Source of the DNA: Pseudomonadota bacterium
GTDB lineage: Bacteria > Pseudomonadota > Gammaproteobacteria > Burkholderiales > Gallionellaceae
Reading direction: 5' to 3'
DNA length: 64,000 nucleotides
Assembly: GCA_021821945.1 (NCBI GenBank)
Contig: JAJZTF010000001.1
Coordinates: 124,001 to 188,000, forward strand
The position numbers and the translations under genes are program-made. Position 1 is the stretch's first letter; each line of letters starts with the position of its first letter. The notes beneath the pieces were generated by a model, which ran no database searches, was not told the DNA's origin, and worked only from the letters and a program-made list of their open reading frames with translations. Positions 1 through 8,931 of this stretch are shown one piece after another.

Positions 1-1419
1 ATCGGCACGCTGCTCACCGGCATCAACTTCTTCGTGACCATCATCAAGATGCGCGCGCCAGGCATGTCCTACATGAAGATCCCCGTTTTCACCTGGACCA
101 TCCTGGTGACCACGGTGCTGATCATGCTGTCCTTCCCTGTTCTGACCGTCACCCTGTTCCTGCTGACGCTGGATCGCTACCTCGACATGCACTTCTTCAC
201 GGGCGGCATGGGCGGCAACCAGATGATGTTCACCAACCTGTTCTGGGTCTGGGGCCATCCCGAGGTTTACATCGTGATCCTGCCTGCATTCGGCATCTAC
301 TCTGAAGTCGTCTCGACCTTCTCGCAAAAGCGCCTGTTCGGCTATGCCTCCATGGTCTACGCTTCGATCGCGATCGCGTTCCTGTCCTTCATCGTGTGGC
401 TGCACCACTTCTTCACGATGGGTGCCGGCGCCGACGTGAACGCCTTCTTCGGAATCGCCACGATGATCATCGCGGTGCCGACCGGCGTGAAGATCTTCAA
501 CTGGCTGTTCACGATGTATCGCGGCCGCATCCAGTTCACGACGCCGATGCTGTGGAGCATAGGCTTCATCATCACCTTCTCGATCGGCGGAATGACCGGC
601 GTCCTGCTGTCCGTCCCCGGTGCCGACTTCGTGCTGCACAACACCGAGTTCCTGGTTGCGCACTTCCACAACATGCTGATCCCGGGCGCGCTGTTCGGTT
701 ATTTCGCAGGCTATTCGTTCTGGTTCCCCAAGATGTTCGGCTTCCGTCTCGATGAGAAATGGGGTCGCCGCGCGTTCTGGTCATGGCTGGGCGGTTTCTA
801 CCTCGCGTTCATGCCTCTGTATGCGCTGGGCTTCATGGGCATGCCCCGCCGCCTGGTTCACTACGACAACCCGATCTGGCAGCCATACCTGCTGATCGCC
901 CTTGCAGGCACGGTCCTGATTAGCTACGGCATCTTCTGCCAGGTAGCACAGCTCTATGTGAGCATCAAGAACCGTGCGGCACTTCGCGACACGACCGGAG
1001 ACATCTGGAACAGCCACTCCCTGGAATGGTCTGTCACCTCGCCTCCTCCGTTCTACAACTTCGCGAAGGTGCCTTATGTGGAGTCCCTGGATGCATTGTC
1101 CTACAAGAAGGAACACGGCATTCCGTTCCGCGCCGAGGCACCCTACAGCCCGATCCACATGCCCCGCAACAGCGGTGTGGGCGTGGCGATAGGCGCATTC
1201 ACCTTCGTCTTCGGATTCGCCATCGTGTGGCATATCTGGTGGCTCGTGATCGCAAGCACCCTGGCCATCCTGGTTGCGCTGGTGATGCGCTCCAACGACG
1301 AAGACGTCGATTACATGCTGAGCGCGGAAGAAGTCGCACGCATCGAGAAGAACGGTGCCCAGGCTTCTGCTTCGGCGGCATCCGGCCTCTCGCACCACGA
1401 CATGATTACTCAAGGATAA
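1..1419 (+). CDS. cyoB: cytochrome bo3 ubiquinol oxidase subunit I (5' end outside window)
   Basis: Catalytic haem-copper subunit of an inner-membrane quinol oxidase that reduces O2 to water and pumps protons. The frame is open from base 1, so only the last 472 codons are visible. Counting visible codons, the HPEVY block (Cu-B histidine and the cross-linked tyrosine) is at 86-90, the His-His Cu-B pair at 135-136, and the HFHN block with the high-spin and low-spin haem histidines at 221 and 223. All catalytic residues of this part are kept. Many hydrophobic helices are present, and the hydrophilic tail resembles that of CyoB. cyoC follows 4 bp downstream. The related aa3-type quinol oxidase subunit is the alternative, but the order B-C-D-E with cyoE favours the bo3 type. 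Confidence 0.95.
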   Translation: MGTLLTGINFFVTIIKMRAPGMSYMKIPVFTWTILVTTVLIMLSFPVLTVTLFLLTLDRYLDMHFFTGGMGGNQMMFTNLFWVWGHPEVYIVILPAFGIYSEVVSTFSQKRLFGYASMVYASIAIAFLSFIVWLHHFFTMGAGADVNAFFGIATMIIAVPTGVKIFNWLFTMYRGRIQFTTPMLWSIGFIITFSIGGMTGVLLSVPGADFVLHNTEFLVAHFHNMLIPGALFGYFAGYSFWFPKMFGFRLDEKWGRRAFWSWLGGFYLAFMPLYALGFMGMPRRLVHYDNPIWQPYLLIALAGTVLISYGIFCQVAQLYVSIKNRAALRDTTGDIWNSHSLEWSVTSPPPFYNFAKVPYVESLDALSYKKEHGIPFRAEAPYSPIHMPRNSGVGVAIGAFTFVFGFAIVWHIWWLVIASTLAILVALVMRSNDEDVDYMLSAEEVARIEKNGAQASASAASGLSHHDMITQG

Positions 1420-1423
1420 TGAA

Positions 1424-2041
1424 ATGAGCGCCACTACTCTCACTCACGATCACCTGCATGATGCGCATCATGAGGAACACCATGATGCAAAGGAGAATGC
1501 GCTGTTCGGCTTCTGGATCTACCTGATGACCGACTGCATCCTGTTCGCATCGCTTTTCGCAACCTATGCGGTGCTGCGCCACAACTATGCAGACGGGCCA
1601 ACAGGACAGGAAATCTTCGATCTCAAGTACGTTTTCGTCGAGACCATGTTCCTGCTGTTCTCCAGCTTCTCCAACGGCTTCGCGATGATCTCGATGCACA
1701 AGAAGGATCGCTTCGGAACGCTGAAGTGGCTGATGCTGACCGCATTGCTGGGACTGGGCTTCGTCGGCATGGAGGTGAACGAATTCGCCCATCTCGCGAT
1801 GGAAGGAAACGGACCCGACCGCAGCGGCTTCCTCTCCGCCTTCTTCGGCCTGGTGGGCACGCACGGCGCCCACGTGAGCATAGGTCTGATCTGGATGAGC
1901 GTGATGATGGGGCAGCTCTACTTCAAGGGCATCACCCCCGCGATCACCTCGAGGATACTGAGGCTCAGCCTGTTCTGGCATTTCCTGGACATCATCTGGA
2001 TCATGGTGTTCACCGTCGTCTATCTCATGGGAGTCCTATAA
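1424..2041 (+). CDS. cyoC: cytochrome bo3 ubiquinol oxidase subunit III
   Basis: A 205-residue membrane protein of the haem-copper oxidase subunit III family, the usual length for CyoC. It supports the stability of subunit I and carries no redox centre. The first 25 residues are unusually rich in histidine and aspartate/glutamate ([14 protein letters not shown] at residues 8-21); the rest forms about five hydrophobic helices. The conserved subunit III stretch around GTHGAHV and the closing helix beginning FWHFLDIIW are visible. An AAGGA ribosome site lies a few bases before the ATG. The gene sits between cyoB and cyoD with gaps of 4 and 1 bp, so it is part of one operon. The acidic His-rich N-terminus could bind metal, but that is only a guess. 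Confidence 0.95.
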   Translation: MSATTLTHDHLHDAHHEEHHDAKENALFGFWIYLMTDCILFASLFATYAVLRHNYADGPTGQEIFDLKYVFVETMFLLFSSFSNGFAMISMHKKDRFGTLKWLMLTALLGLGFVGMEVNEFAHLAMEGNGPDRSGFLSAFFGLVGTHGAHVSIGLIWMSVMMGQLYFKGITPAITSRILRLSLFWHFLDIIWIMVFTVVYLMGVL

Positions 2042-2042
2042 A

Positions 2043-2369
2043 ATGCAAGGCCATACAGAACACGCACCCGTCACCACGAGCAGCAACACGACCGGATTCG
2101 TCATCTCCCTGCTGCTCACCCTGGCTTCATTCGGCATGGTGGCCAGCGGCAGCTTTCCGGTGTCCATGACGCTCTCCGCGATCGTCGTGCTGGCGGTCCT
2201 CCAGGTCATCGCCCAGATGCATTTCTTCCTGCATCTGGACAGTTCGCCCTCGCAGCGCTGGAACGTGATGATACTGATCTACACGCTGGTCATCATCGCG
2301 CTCCTGGTCGTCGGCACGCTCTGGATCATGTACAACACAAGCATCCGCATGATGCCGATGATGCACTGA
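2043..2369 (+). CDS. cyoD: cytochrome bo3 ubiquinol oxidase subunit IV
   Basis: A 108-residue protein with three hydrophobic segments (roughly residues 17-40, 44-66 and 77-100), the layout of CyoD. This small subunit helps assemble the bo3 oxidase and stabilise the Cu-B site. The MHFFLHLD stretch between helices 2 and 3 is typical of the family. The gene lies 1 bp after cyoC and 2 bp before cyoE, so translation of the block is probably coupled. Confidence 0.93.
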   Translation: MQGHTEHAPVTTSSNTTGFVISLLLTLASFGMVASGSFPVSMTLSAIVVLAVLQVIAQMHFFLHLDSSPSQRWNVMILIYTLVIIALLVVGTLWIMYNTSIRMMPMMH

Positions 2370-2371
2370 GC

Positions 2372-3274
2372 ATGAACACCTTCAAGGACTACCTCAACCT
2401 CACCAAGCCCGGGATCATCTTTGGCAACCTGATCTCGGCGGCTGGCGGCCTGTTCCTGGGAAGCCGCGGACATTTCGACGCGCTGACCTTTGCCGGCACG
2501 CTGGCAGGGGTCGCGCTTGCGATAGGCGGCGGCTGCGCGCTCAACAACGTCATCGATCAGGACATAGACGCCCTGATGAAACGGACGCAGAATCGCCCGC
2601 TCGTGCAGAAAAGGATACGCGCATCGCACGCGCTGCTGCTGGGCGCCCTGCTTTCCGTCCTGGGTCTTGCGATGCTCGCCACTTTCGCCAACATGCTGAC
2701 CGCATGGGTCACCTTCGCAGGCCTTCTGGTCTACGTCGTGCTCTACAGCATGTGGCTCAAGCGCAGCGCACACGGAACCTGGGTGGGCAGCCTCTCCGGC
2801 GCCGTGCCTCCGCTGGCCGGCTATTGCGCGACCAGCGGACAACTGGACACGGCGGGCTGGATCCTTTTTGCGATCTATGCGCTCTGGCAGTTTCCCCATG
2901 CCTATGCGATCGCCATCCTGCACCTTCAGGACTATGCAAAGGCTTCCATACCCGTGTATCCGGTGGTGCATGGCGTGGCACGCGTGAAGCGGGACATGCC
3001 CTTCTATGTCGCCGTCTTCACGGTTTGCGCGCTGCTTTTGTCCTTCACCCACAATACGGGCTTGAGCTATCTGGCCGTGATGCTCGCCCTGGGCATCGCC
3101 TGGATCAGGTCTACATGGCGCGATCGCAAGTGCGAGGACGACAGGCGCTGGGCCAAGAAGTCTTTCGGTTATTCCATCGCGATGGTGATGGCGATGAGCC
3201 TGATGATGTCTGTCGATTTCATCCCGAAATCCGATCTCGTCACCGTCCCTGTCTTCTCCCTCGCATCCCGCTGA
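2372..3274 (+). CDS. cyoE: protohaem IX farnesyltransferase (haem O synthase)
   Basis: Integral-membrane prenyltransferase that adds a farnesyl group to haem B to make haem O, the cofactor of the bo3 oxidase encoded just upstream. The 300 residues match the family length. The Asp-rich prenyl-diphosphate site NNVIDQDID is at residues 58-66 and is followed by RTQNRPL at 71-77, both hallmarks of the UbiA/CyoE superfamily. About seven to nine helices are predicted by eye. It is the last gene of the cyo operon and ends 4 bp before a perfect stem-loop. The protein would equally be called CtaB, but the context makes CyoE the better name. Confidence 0.95.
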   Translation: MNTFKDYLNLTKPGIIFGNLISAAGGLFLGSRGHFDALTFAGTLAGVALAIGGGCALNNVIDQDIDALMKRTQNRPLVQKRIRASHALLLGALLSVLGLAMLATFANMLTAWVTFAGLLVYVVLYSMWLKRSAHGTWVGSLSGAVPPLAGYCATSGQLDTAGWILFAIYALWQFPHAYAIAILHLQDYAKASIPVYPVVHGVARVKRDMPFYVAVFTVCALLLSFTHNTGLSYLAVMLALGIAWIRSTWRDRKCEDDRRWAKKSFGYSIAMVMAMSLMMSVDFIPKSDLVTVPVFSLASR

Positions 3275-3277
3275 ACA

Positions 3278-3300
3278 GCGCGCCCTCGATGAGGGCGCGC
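3278..3300 (+). terminator. stem-loop after cyoE
   Basis: A perfect 10-bp GC-rich inverted repeat (GCGCGCCCTC / GAGGGCGCGC) with a 3-base GAT loop starts 4 bp after the cyoE stop. No run of T follows on either strand, so it may act as an mRNA 3' end stabiliser or an inefficient terminator rather than a classic one. Confidence 0.6.
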
Positions 3301-3304
3301 ATGC

Positions 3305-3333
3305 TTGGGAAAGTGAGGCGAATCGCGTATATT
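3305..3333 (+). promoter_or_regulatory. candidate sigma-70 promoter of uvrA
   Basis: TTGGGA and TATATT are separated by 17 bp, 29 bp before the uvrA ATG. The -10 matches five of six consensus bases and the -35 four. I looked for a LexA-type CTG-N10-CAG operator here and did not find a convincing one, so SOS control is not supported by the sequence. Confidence 0.5.
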
Positions 3334-3362
3334 GACGGGTCGTCGCAATTTCCCAATCGATC

Positions 3363-6185
3363 ATGAACAGCATCAAGATACGCGGTGCGAGAACGCACAA
3401 TCTCAAGAACATAGACCTTGACCTGCCAAGCCACAAGCTGGTGGTGATCACAGGCCTTTCCGGCTCCGGAAAGTCCTCTCTGGCATTCGACACGCTCTAC
3501 GCAGAAGGACAGCGCCGCTATGTGGAATCGCTTTCCGCCTATGCCCGCCAGTTCCTGCAGCTGATGGAAAAGCCCGATGTGGATCTGATAGAGGGACTGT
3601 CGCCGGCGATCGCGATAGAGCAGAAGGCCACCTCGCACAACCCCCGATCCACGGTCGGAACAGTCACCGAGATACACGATTATCTGCGCCTACTTTATGC
3701 CAGGGCGGGAGATCCATACTGCCCCGAGCATTACATCGCGCTTCAGTCCCAAAGCGTGGGACAGATGGTGGACCATGTGCTGGCTCTGGAAGAAGGCACG
3801 CGCATCATGATCCTCTCCCCGCTGCTCGTGAACCGCAAGGGAGAACAGCTCGACATGTTCGATGAACTGCGCGCCCAGGGTTTCACGCGACTGCGCATAG
3901 ACGGCACGGTCCACGAGATGGATGCGCTGCCATCCCTTCAGAAGAACAAGAAGCACACCGTCGAGATCGTCGTCGACAGATTGCGGGTAAATCCCGAGTC
4001 CAAGCAGCGGCTCGCCGAATCCTTCGAGACAGCACTGCGCCACGCCGATGGCCGGGCGCTTGCGGTGGAAATGGACACCGGGAAGGAGCACCTGTTCTCG
4101 GCGAAATTCGCCTGTCCGGTCTGCAGCTATTCGCTGCCCGAGCTTGAACCTCGGCTTTTTTCATTCAACAATCCGATGGGCGCATGTCCGAAGTGCGACG
4201 GACTGGGTTCGATCAGTTTCTTCGATGCAAGGCGCATCGTGGCGTTTCCGGCGCTTTCCTTGAGCTCCGGGGCGATCAAGGGGTGGGACAGGCGCAACCA
4301 GTTCTATTATCAACTCCTGTCGGGGCTTGCAAGGCACTACGACTTCGACCTGGAACAATCCTTCGAATCCCTGCCCGACAAGATCCAGCAGATCGTCCTT
4401 TACGGCAGCGGGAAGGAGGAGATCGAGTTCCATTACATCAACGAACGCGGGAAGCCCACGCTGCGCAGGCACGCCTTCGAGGGAATAGTGAACAATCTGG
4501 AGCGCCGCTACCGTGAGACCGATTCCCCCACCATCAGGGAAGAACTCTCGAAATACCTGAACAGCCGCATCTGTCCGGAATGCGATGGAGCGAGACTGCG
4601 CCTCGAGGCGCGCCATGTCAGGTTCCAGGACAGGACGCTCTTCGAGATCAGCGAACTGCCGCTGCACGAATCCCTGGAATTCTTCAAGTCGTTGAAACTG
4701 CAAGGGCAGAAACGGACCATCGCGGAAAGGATCGTGCACGAGATCGCAAGCAGGCTCACCTTTCTGAACAACGTGGGGTTGAATTACCTGACGCTGGCGC
4801 GTTCTGCCGAGACGCTTTCCGGCGGCGAGGCGCAGCGCATCCGCCTGGCCTCGCAGATAGGATCGGGTCTGACGGGCGTGATGTATGTGCTGGACGAACC
4901 TTCCATCGGCCTTCACCAGCGCGACAACGACAGGCTGCTTGCCACGCTTTACAAGCTGCGCGACATGGGAAACAGCGTGATCGTCGTGGAGCACGATGAG
5001 GATGCGATAAGGCATGCAGACTACATCGTCGACATGGGGCCGGGTGCGGGAGAGCATGGAGGGAGGATCGTTGCAGAAGGCACGCCCGAAGACATATGCC
5101 GCAACGGGAATTCGCTCACCGGGGACTATCTGACCGGAAGACTCAAGATACCCATGCCCTTGACGCGAAAATCGCCCGATCCTGGACGCATGCTGCAGAT
5201 CACCGGCGCTTCGGGCAACAACCTCAGGGAGGTCACGCTCAATCTCCCGATAGGTCTGCTGGTCTGCGTCACCGGCGTGTCAGGCTCCGGAAAATCGACC
5301 CTGATCAACGACACGCTATACCCGGTCGTGGCACAACACCTTTATGGAAGCAATGTCGATCCCGCGCCATTTGAAACGGTCAGCGGCCTGGAATTCTTCG
5401 ACAAGGTGATCAACGTGGACCAGACGCCGATAGGGCGCACCCCCCGCTCCAATCCTGCCACCTATACCGGCCTCTTCACGCCGATAAGGGAGCTTTTCGC
5501 CGGCGTTCCTTCGGCACGCGAACGCGGCTACGAGCCGGGAAGGTTCTCCTTCAACGTGAAGGGGGGACGCTGCGAGGCCTGCCAGGGCGATGGGGTGATC
5601 AGGGTGGAGATGCACTTCATGCCGGATGTCTATGTCCCCTGCGACGTATGCCACGGCCAGCGCTACAACCGGGAAACGCTGGAGATCCAGTACAAGGGAA
5701 AGAACATCCACCAGGTGCTGCAGATGACGGTCGAGGCAGCACATGAATTCTTCAGCGCGGTTCCCGTCATCAGGCGCAAGCTGCAGACGCTGCTGGACGT
5801 GGGGCTGGGCTACATCACGCTCGGACAGTCCGCCACCACCCTATCCGGCGGAGAGGCGCAGCGCGTCAAGCTCTCGCTCGAGCTTTCGAAGCGCGACACC
5901 GGCCGCACGCTATACATCCTCGACGAACCCACCACAGGATTGCATTTTCACGACATCGCCCTCCTGCTCGGCGTGATACACAAGCTGCGCGATCAGGGAA
6001 ACACGCTGGTGGTGATAGAACACAACCTCGACGTGATCAAAACTGCGGACTGGGTGATAGACCTGGGTCCGGAAGGAGGAAGCGGCGGCGGTCAGATCGT
6101 CGCGGAAGGCGCGCCCCAGAACATCGCCAGAAACAAAAAGAGCGTCACCGGCATCTATCTCAAGCAGGCCTTGAAGCAATCGTGA
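3363..6185 (+). CDS. uvrA: excinuclease ABC subunit A
   Basis: DNA-damage recognition ATPase of nucleotide excision repair, which loads UvrB at lesions. The 940 residues and the order of parts match UvrA: first Walker A (GLSGSGKSS) near residue 31, a first zinc ribbon with CPVC at about 251 and CPKC near 277, the first ABC signature (LSGGEAQR) near 487, a second Walker A (GVSGSGKST) near 640, a second zinc module with CEAC at about 737 and CDVC near 760, and a second signature near 825. Both ATP sites look intact. Its TGA is shared with the GTG start of arfB, so the two are translationally coupled. The cyo genes upstream are separated by a stem-loop and a candidate promoter. Confidence 0.98.
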   Translation: MNSIKIRGARTHNLKNIDLDLPSHKLVVITGLSGSGKSSLAFDTLYAEGQRRYVESLSAYARQFLQLMEKPDVDLIEGLSPAIAIEQKATSHNPRSTVGTVTEIHDYLRLLYARAGDPYCPEHYIALQSQSVGQMVDHVLALEEGTRIMILSPLLVNRKGEQLDMFDELRAQGFTRLRIDGTVHEMDALPSLQKNKKHTVEIVVDRLRVNPESKQRLAESFETALRHADGRALAVEMDTGKEHLFSAKFACPVCSYSLPELEPRLFSFNNPMGACPKCDGLGSISFFDARRIVAFPALSLSSGAIKGWDRRNQFYYQLLSGLARHYDFDLEQSFESLPDKIQQIVLYGSGKEEIEFHYINERGKPTLRRHAFEGIVNNLERRYRETDSPTIREELSKYLNSRICPECDGARLRLEARHVRFQDRTLFEISELPLHESLEFFKSLKLQGQKRTIAERIVHEIASRLTFLNNVGLNYLTLARSAETLSGGEAQRIRLASQIGSGLTGVMYVLDEPSIGLHQRDNDRLLATLYKLRDMGNSVIVVEHDEDAIRHADYIVDMGPGAGEHGGRIVAEGTPEDICRNGNSLTGDYLTGRLKIPMPLTRKSPDPGRMLQITGASGNNLREVTLNLPIGLLVCVTGVSGSGKSTLINDTLYPVVAQHLYGSNVDPAPFETVSGLEFFDKVINVDQTPIGRTPRSNPATYTGLFTPIRELFAGVPSARERGYEPGRFSFNVKGGRCEACQGDGVIRVEMHFMPDVYVPCDVCHGQRYNRETLEIQYKGKNIHQVLQMTVEAAHEFFSAVPVIRRKLQTLLDVGLGYITLGQSATTLSGGEAQRVKLSLELSKRDTGRTLYILDEPTTGLHFHDIALLLGVIHKLRDQGNTLVVIEHNLDVIKTADWVIDLGPEGGSGGGQIVAEGAPQNIARNKKSVTGIYLKQALKQS

Positions 6186-6592
6186 AGATAAACCGCGACA
6201 TCGAGCTATCCGACACCGAGATCGAGCTTCATGCGATACGTGCCCAGGGTGCGGGCGGACAGAATGTCAACAAGGTTTCGACTTCGATACACCTGCGCTT
6301 TGACATCAATGCATCCTCGCTGCCTGAGGAATACAAGGCACGCCTGAAACAGCTGAAGGACAGGCGCATCTCCGCCGACGGGGTGATCGTGATCAAGGCG
6401 CAGCGTTATCGCAGCCAGGAAAAAAACCGCGAGGATGCGCTGTCCCGTCTGCAGGCGCTGCTTGCCAGCGCTGGCCACACGCCAAAGATGCGCAGGCCGA
6501 CCAAACCCACGCGCAGCTCAAGGCTGAAGCGGCTGGAAATCAAGACCCGGCGCAGCGAGATCAAGTCCCTGCGCGGCAAGATCACCGACTAG
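6182..6592 (+). CDS. arfB: alternative ribosome-rescue peptidyl-tRNA hydrolase ArfB (YaeJ family)
   Basis: Codon-independent release factor homologue that frees ribosomes stalled without a stop codon. The 136 residues fit the family. The catalytic GGQ is visible in [12 protein letters not shown] near residues 20-31. The C-terminal third is a basic tail rich in Lys and Arg, the part known to enter the empty mRNA channel. The start is a GTG whose bases overlap the uvrA stop (GTGA), so expression depends on uvrA translation. The last 11 bases overlap the 3' end of the convergent GntR-type gene. A class I release factor is excluded by the short length. Confidence 0.93.
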   Translation: MKINRDIELSDTEIELHAIRAQGAGGQNVNKVSTSIHLRFDINASSLPEEYKARLKQLKDRRISADGVIVIKAQRYRSQEKNREDALSRLQALLASAGHTPKMRRPTKPTRSSRLKRLEIKTRRSEIKSLRGKITD

Positions 6593-7250
6593 CCGCATTG
6601 AGCCGAGGAAGCGAAGAAACCAGGTCGGCAAAGCGCTGCCCCTGGACGACGACATGCTCCCGAAGACGCTCTGCGGCAAGATCCCCCTGCTCGGAGAGGA
6701 TGGCATCGAGGATGCCCGCATGTTCGGAAAAGGAGCTGTTCATCCTGTCGCGCACCCTTAACTGCAGGCGCCTGTATGGCTTGAGCCTCCTGTGCAATGC
6801 CGCCGCCTGGGCCTGCAGGAAACTGTTGTGGCTCGCCGCATAGATCAGGTGGTGAAATTGTTCGTTAAGCCTGTAGTACATGTCCGCATCGTTCTGCTCC
6901 CTTGCCGTCTCGCATGCCTCGTGGGCGGCAACGAGGGCGGCCTGCTCCTCCTTGCTGATGCGGCGCGCAGCGATCCTTCCGCACATCGCCTCGAGTTCGG
7001 CCATCACCTCGAACATTTCCCACAGCTGCTGGGGCCCGATGTCCGCAACGATAGCGCCCCGCCTCGGCCGGATTTCGACGAGCCCGGACGACGAGAGCTG
7101 TATCAGCGCCTCGCGTATCGGCGTGCGCGAGACGCCGAAGCTGGCCGCGAGCTCGACCTCGTCAAGGCGCATCCCCGGCGGATAGATCCCCGTCGCGATG
7201 CGCTCCTCGATCTCGTCGCTCATCTGATCCGAACGCTTTCTCTTTTCCAT
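6582..7250 (-). CDS. GntR-family (FadR/FCD subfamily) regulator, probably of the malonate operon
   Basis: A 222-residue DNA-binding regulator. A winged helix-turn-helix occupies about residues 8-75, with the recognition segment GVSRTPIREAL near 40. An all-helical FCD effector domain follows, with the usual acidic/His metal and ligand residues (NEQFHH, EHAGIL, LREHV). I chose the ATG with an AGGAAAG ribosome site just before it, ten codons inside the longest frame. The gene diverges from the TRAP/mdc operon, so it is the likely local repressor; malonate as effector is inference. In rhizobia a GntR-type protein (MatR) controls malonate genes, which supports this. The 3' end overlaps arfB by 11 bp. 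Confidence 0.88.
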   Translation of the reverse strand: MEKRKRSDQMSDEIEERIATGIYPPGMRLDEVELAASFGVSRTPIREALIQLSSSGLVEIRPRRGAIVADIGPQQLWEMFEVMAELEAMCGRIAARRISKEEQAALVAAHEACETAREQNDADMYYRLNEQFHHLIYAASHNSFLQAQAAALHRRLKPYRRLQLRVRDRMNSSFSEHAGILDAILSEQGDLAAERLREHVVVQGQRFADLVSSLPRLNAASR

Positions 7251-7284
7251 GACTTTCCTGTCCCCAATGGCATTGATCATACTA

Positions 7285-7344
7285 TTGACAACATATGCAC
7301 ATCAAGTCAATATTGCATGCATAGATCCTGAAATTGTATGCAAT
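7285..7344. promoter_or_regulatory. divergent control region with palindromic operator candidates
   Basis: The 125-bp gap between the regulator and dctP is AT-rich against its GC-rich surroundings. It holds TTGACA at 7285-7290, with CAATAT 17 bp further on as a weak -10. Two similar dyads follow: TATTGCATGCATA at 7311-7323 and ATTGTATGCAAT at 7333-7344. The dyads resemble the short palindromes bound by FadR/FCD-type GntR proteins and lie where a repressor would block the + strand operon. The ribosome site of dctP (AGGGAGA) lies between the second dyad and the start codon. Confidence 0.55.
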
Positions 7345-7375
7345 ACTGACTTCAAAAACCACAGGGAGATTCCAC

Positions 7376-8401
7376 ATGAATATCGCTCGCCGCCGCACCC
7401 TCTTCGGCTTGGCCATCGCATCCGCCTTGGCCCTGTTTGGCAATCCTGCCTTTTCGGCAGAGCCGGTCACCCTGAAGATCTCCCACCAGTTTCCAGGCGG
7501 GACGATAGATTCCGGCGACTTCAGGGACCGCCTTTGCCGCAAGTTCGCCGCCGAAATCGACAAGCGCACCGGCGGCGCGCTGAAGGGCAGCGTCTATCCG
7601 GACTCGTCGCTGATGAAGACCAACGCACAGTTCAGCGCGATGCGCAAGGGCGCCCTGGACATGTCGCTCGTGCCCCTGTCCTATGCGGGCGGCGAAGTCC
7701 CCGAAACCAACATCGGCCTGATGCCCGGCATCGTGACCTCCTACGAGCAGGCAGCGACATGGAAGAATGCGGAAGTGGGCCGCGCGCTGTCCAAGGTGCT
7801 CGCCGACAAGGGCGTGATCATCGTCAGCTGGATCTGGCAGGCCGGCGGCGTTGCAAGCCGAACAAAACCCATCATCAATCCTGAAGACGCCAAGGGCATG
7901 AAGGTCAGGGGCGGAAGCCGCGAAGTGGACATGGTTCTGAAGGCTGCGGGCGCTGCAGTGCTCAACCTTCCCTCCAACGAAATCTATGCAGCCATGCAGA
8001 CAGGCGCCCTGGATGCCGCGATGACCTCATCGACCAGCCTGATCTCGTTCCGCCTGGAAGAAGTGGCAAAGCAGCTGACCACCGGGCGCGGCAAGACATA
8101 CTGGTTCATGCTCGAGCCACTGATGATCTCGAAGGCCGTCTTCGACAGGCTGCCCAAATCCCAGCAGGATGTGATCATGTCGGTCGGTGCGGAGATGGAG
8201 AAATTCGCACTTGAGCAGGCCAAGGCCGACGACCAGGCTGTCGCCGCTGTCTATCAGAAGGCCGGTGGCAAGGCCTATGACATGTCGGATGCGTCGGTCA
8301 AGAAATGGCAGGCCATCGCCCGCGAGACGGCGTGGAAGGACTTTGCCGCGAGAAGCGAGAGCTGCGCGAACATCCTGAAGCTTGCCGAAAAGACGCTATG
8401 A
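7376..8401 (+). CDS. TRAP transporter substrate-binding protein, DctP type (malonate predicted)
   Basis: Periplasmic binding component of a tripartite ATP-independent transporter. The 341 residues begin with a signal peptide carrying three arginines (NIARRRTLFG), a hydrophobic core and a predicted cleavage after FSA, so export may be Sec or possibly Tat. The DctP fold is seen from ITLKISHQFPGG-like residues onward, with the family's ligand-contacting Arg region at KVRGGSREVD near residue 180. I chose the ATG 8 bp after AGGGAGA, not the longer frame. It overlaps the next gene by 4 bp (ATGA). Substrate specificity is inferred from the malonate decarboxylase genes in the same operon; malonate TRAP transporters are known in rhizobia. 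Confidence 0.9.
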   Translation: MNIARRRTLFGLAIASALALFGNPAFSAEPVTLKISHQFPGGTIDSGDFRDRLCRKFAAEIDKRTGGALKGSVYPDSSLMKTNAQFSAMRKGALDMSLVPLSYAGGEVPETNIGLMPGIVTSYEQAATWKNAEVGRALSKVLADKGVIIVSWIWQAGGVASRTKPIINPEDAKGMKVRGGSREVDMVLKAAGAAVLNLPSNEIYAAMQTGALDAAMTSSTSLISFRLEEVAKQLTTGRGKTYWFMLEPLMISKAVFDRLPKSQQDVIMSVGAEMEKFALEQAKADDQAVAAVYQKAGGKAYDMSDASVKKWQAIARETAWKDFAARSESCANILKLAEKTL

Positions 8402-8931
8402 ACCATGACGCAGGGCTCGAAGGCGCATCGCCAGGCGGCCTGACAGGAAAGATCGCAAGGCTGCAGGCGCACCTCAACAGGGGGGTGCTGCTGCTATCGA
8501 TGCTGGCGCTGCTCGCGGCATGTCTCATCCTGACAGGCAGCGTCTTCCTGCGCTATTTCCTCAAGGTGCCCACGGACTGGCAGGACGAGGCCTCCGTGTT
8601 CCTGCTGGTCGGGGCGGTTTTCATGTGCGGGGCCTATGTGCAGTCGCAGCGCGGCCATATCGGCATCGAAGTGCTGAAGGACCATCTTTCACCCGCAATG
8701 AACCGCATACGCCTGCTGATCTGCGATGTCGCCTCCTTCGCCTTCTGCGCATTCTTCACCTGGGAATCGTGGCGCATGCTGCATGAAGCCTATGTCGAGG
8801 GCCAGACCACTTCCTCCTCCTGGGCCCCCCCCTTGTGGATACCTTACGGCCTGATGACATCCGGCATGCTGCTGCTCACCCTGCAGCTACTTACGCAGAT
8901 CATGGCGGGACTGACAGAGGCAAGGCAATGA
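8398..8931 (+). CDS. TRAP transporter small permease, DctQ type
   Basis: A 177-residue membrane protein with four hydrophobic helices (about residues 28-50, 60-80, 100-120 and 140-163), as in DctQ subunits. These bridge the binding protein and the large permease. The conserved stretch VPTDWQDEASVFLLV sits between helices 1 and 2. The ATG overlaps the dctP stop and the TGA overlaps the dctM start, each as ATGA, so the three transporter genes are translationally coupled. It was separated from the longer open frame by this overlap and by the absence of a ribosome site further upstream. Confidence 0.88.
   Translation: MNHDAGLEGASPGGLTGKIARLQAHLNRGVLLLSMLALLAACLILTGSVFLRYFLKVPTDWQDEASVFLLVGAVFMCGAYVQSQRGHIGIEVLKDHLSPAMNRIRLLICDVASFAFCAFFTWESWRMLHEAYVEGQTTSSSWAPPLWIPYGLMTSGMLLLTLQLLTQIMAGLTEARQ

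Noticed and set aside
3301-3362. LexA (SOS) box upstream of uvrA
   Set aside because: No CTG-N10-CAG dyad is present in the gap; the partial GTATAT similarity belongs to the -10 element.
2279-3493. Open frame of 404 codons on the - strand over cyoE and the start of uvrA
   Set aside because: It runs antisense to a clear cyoE and crosses the stem-loop and promoter before uvrA; composition is not protein-like.
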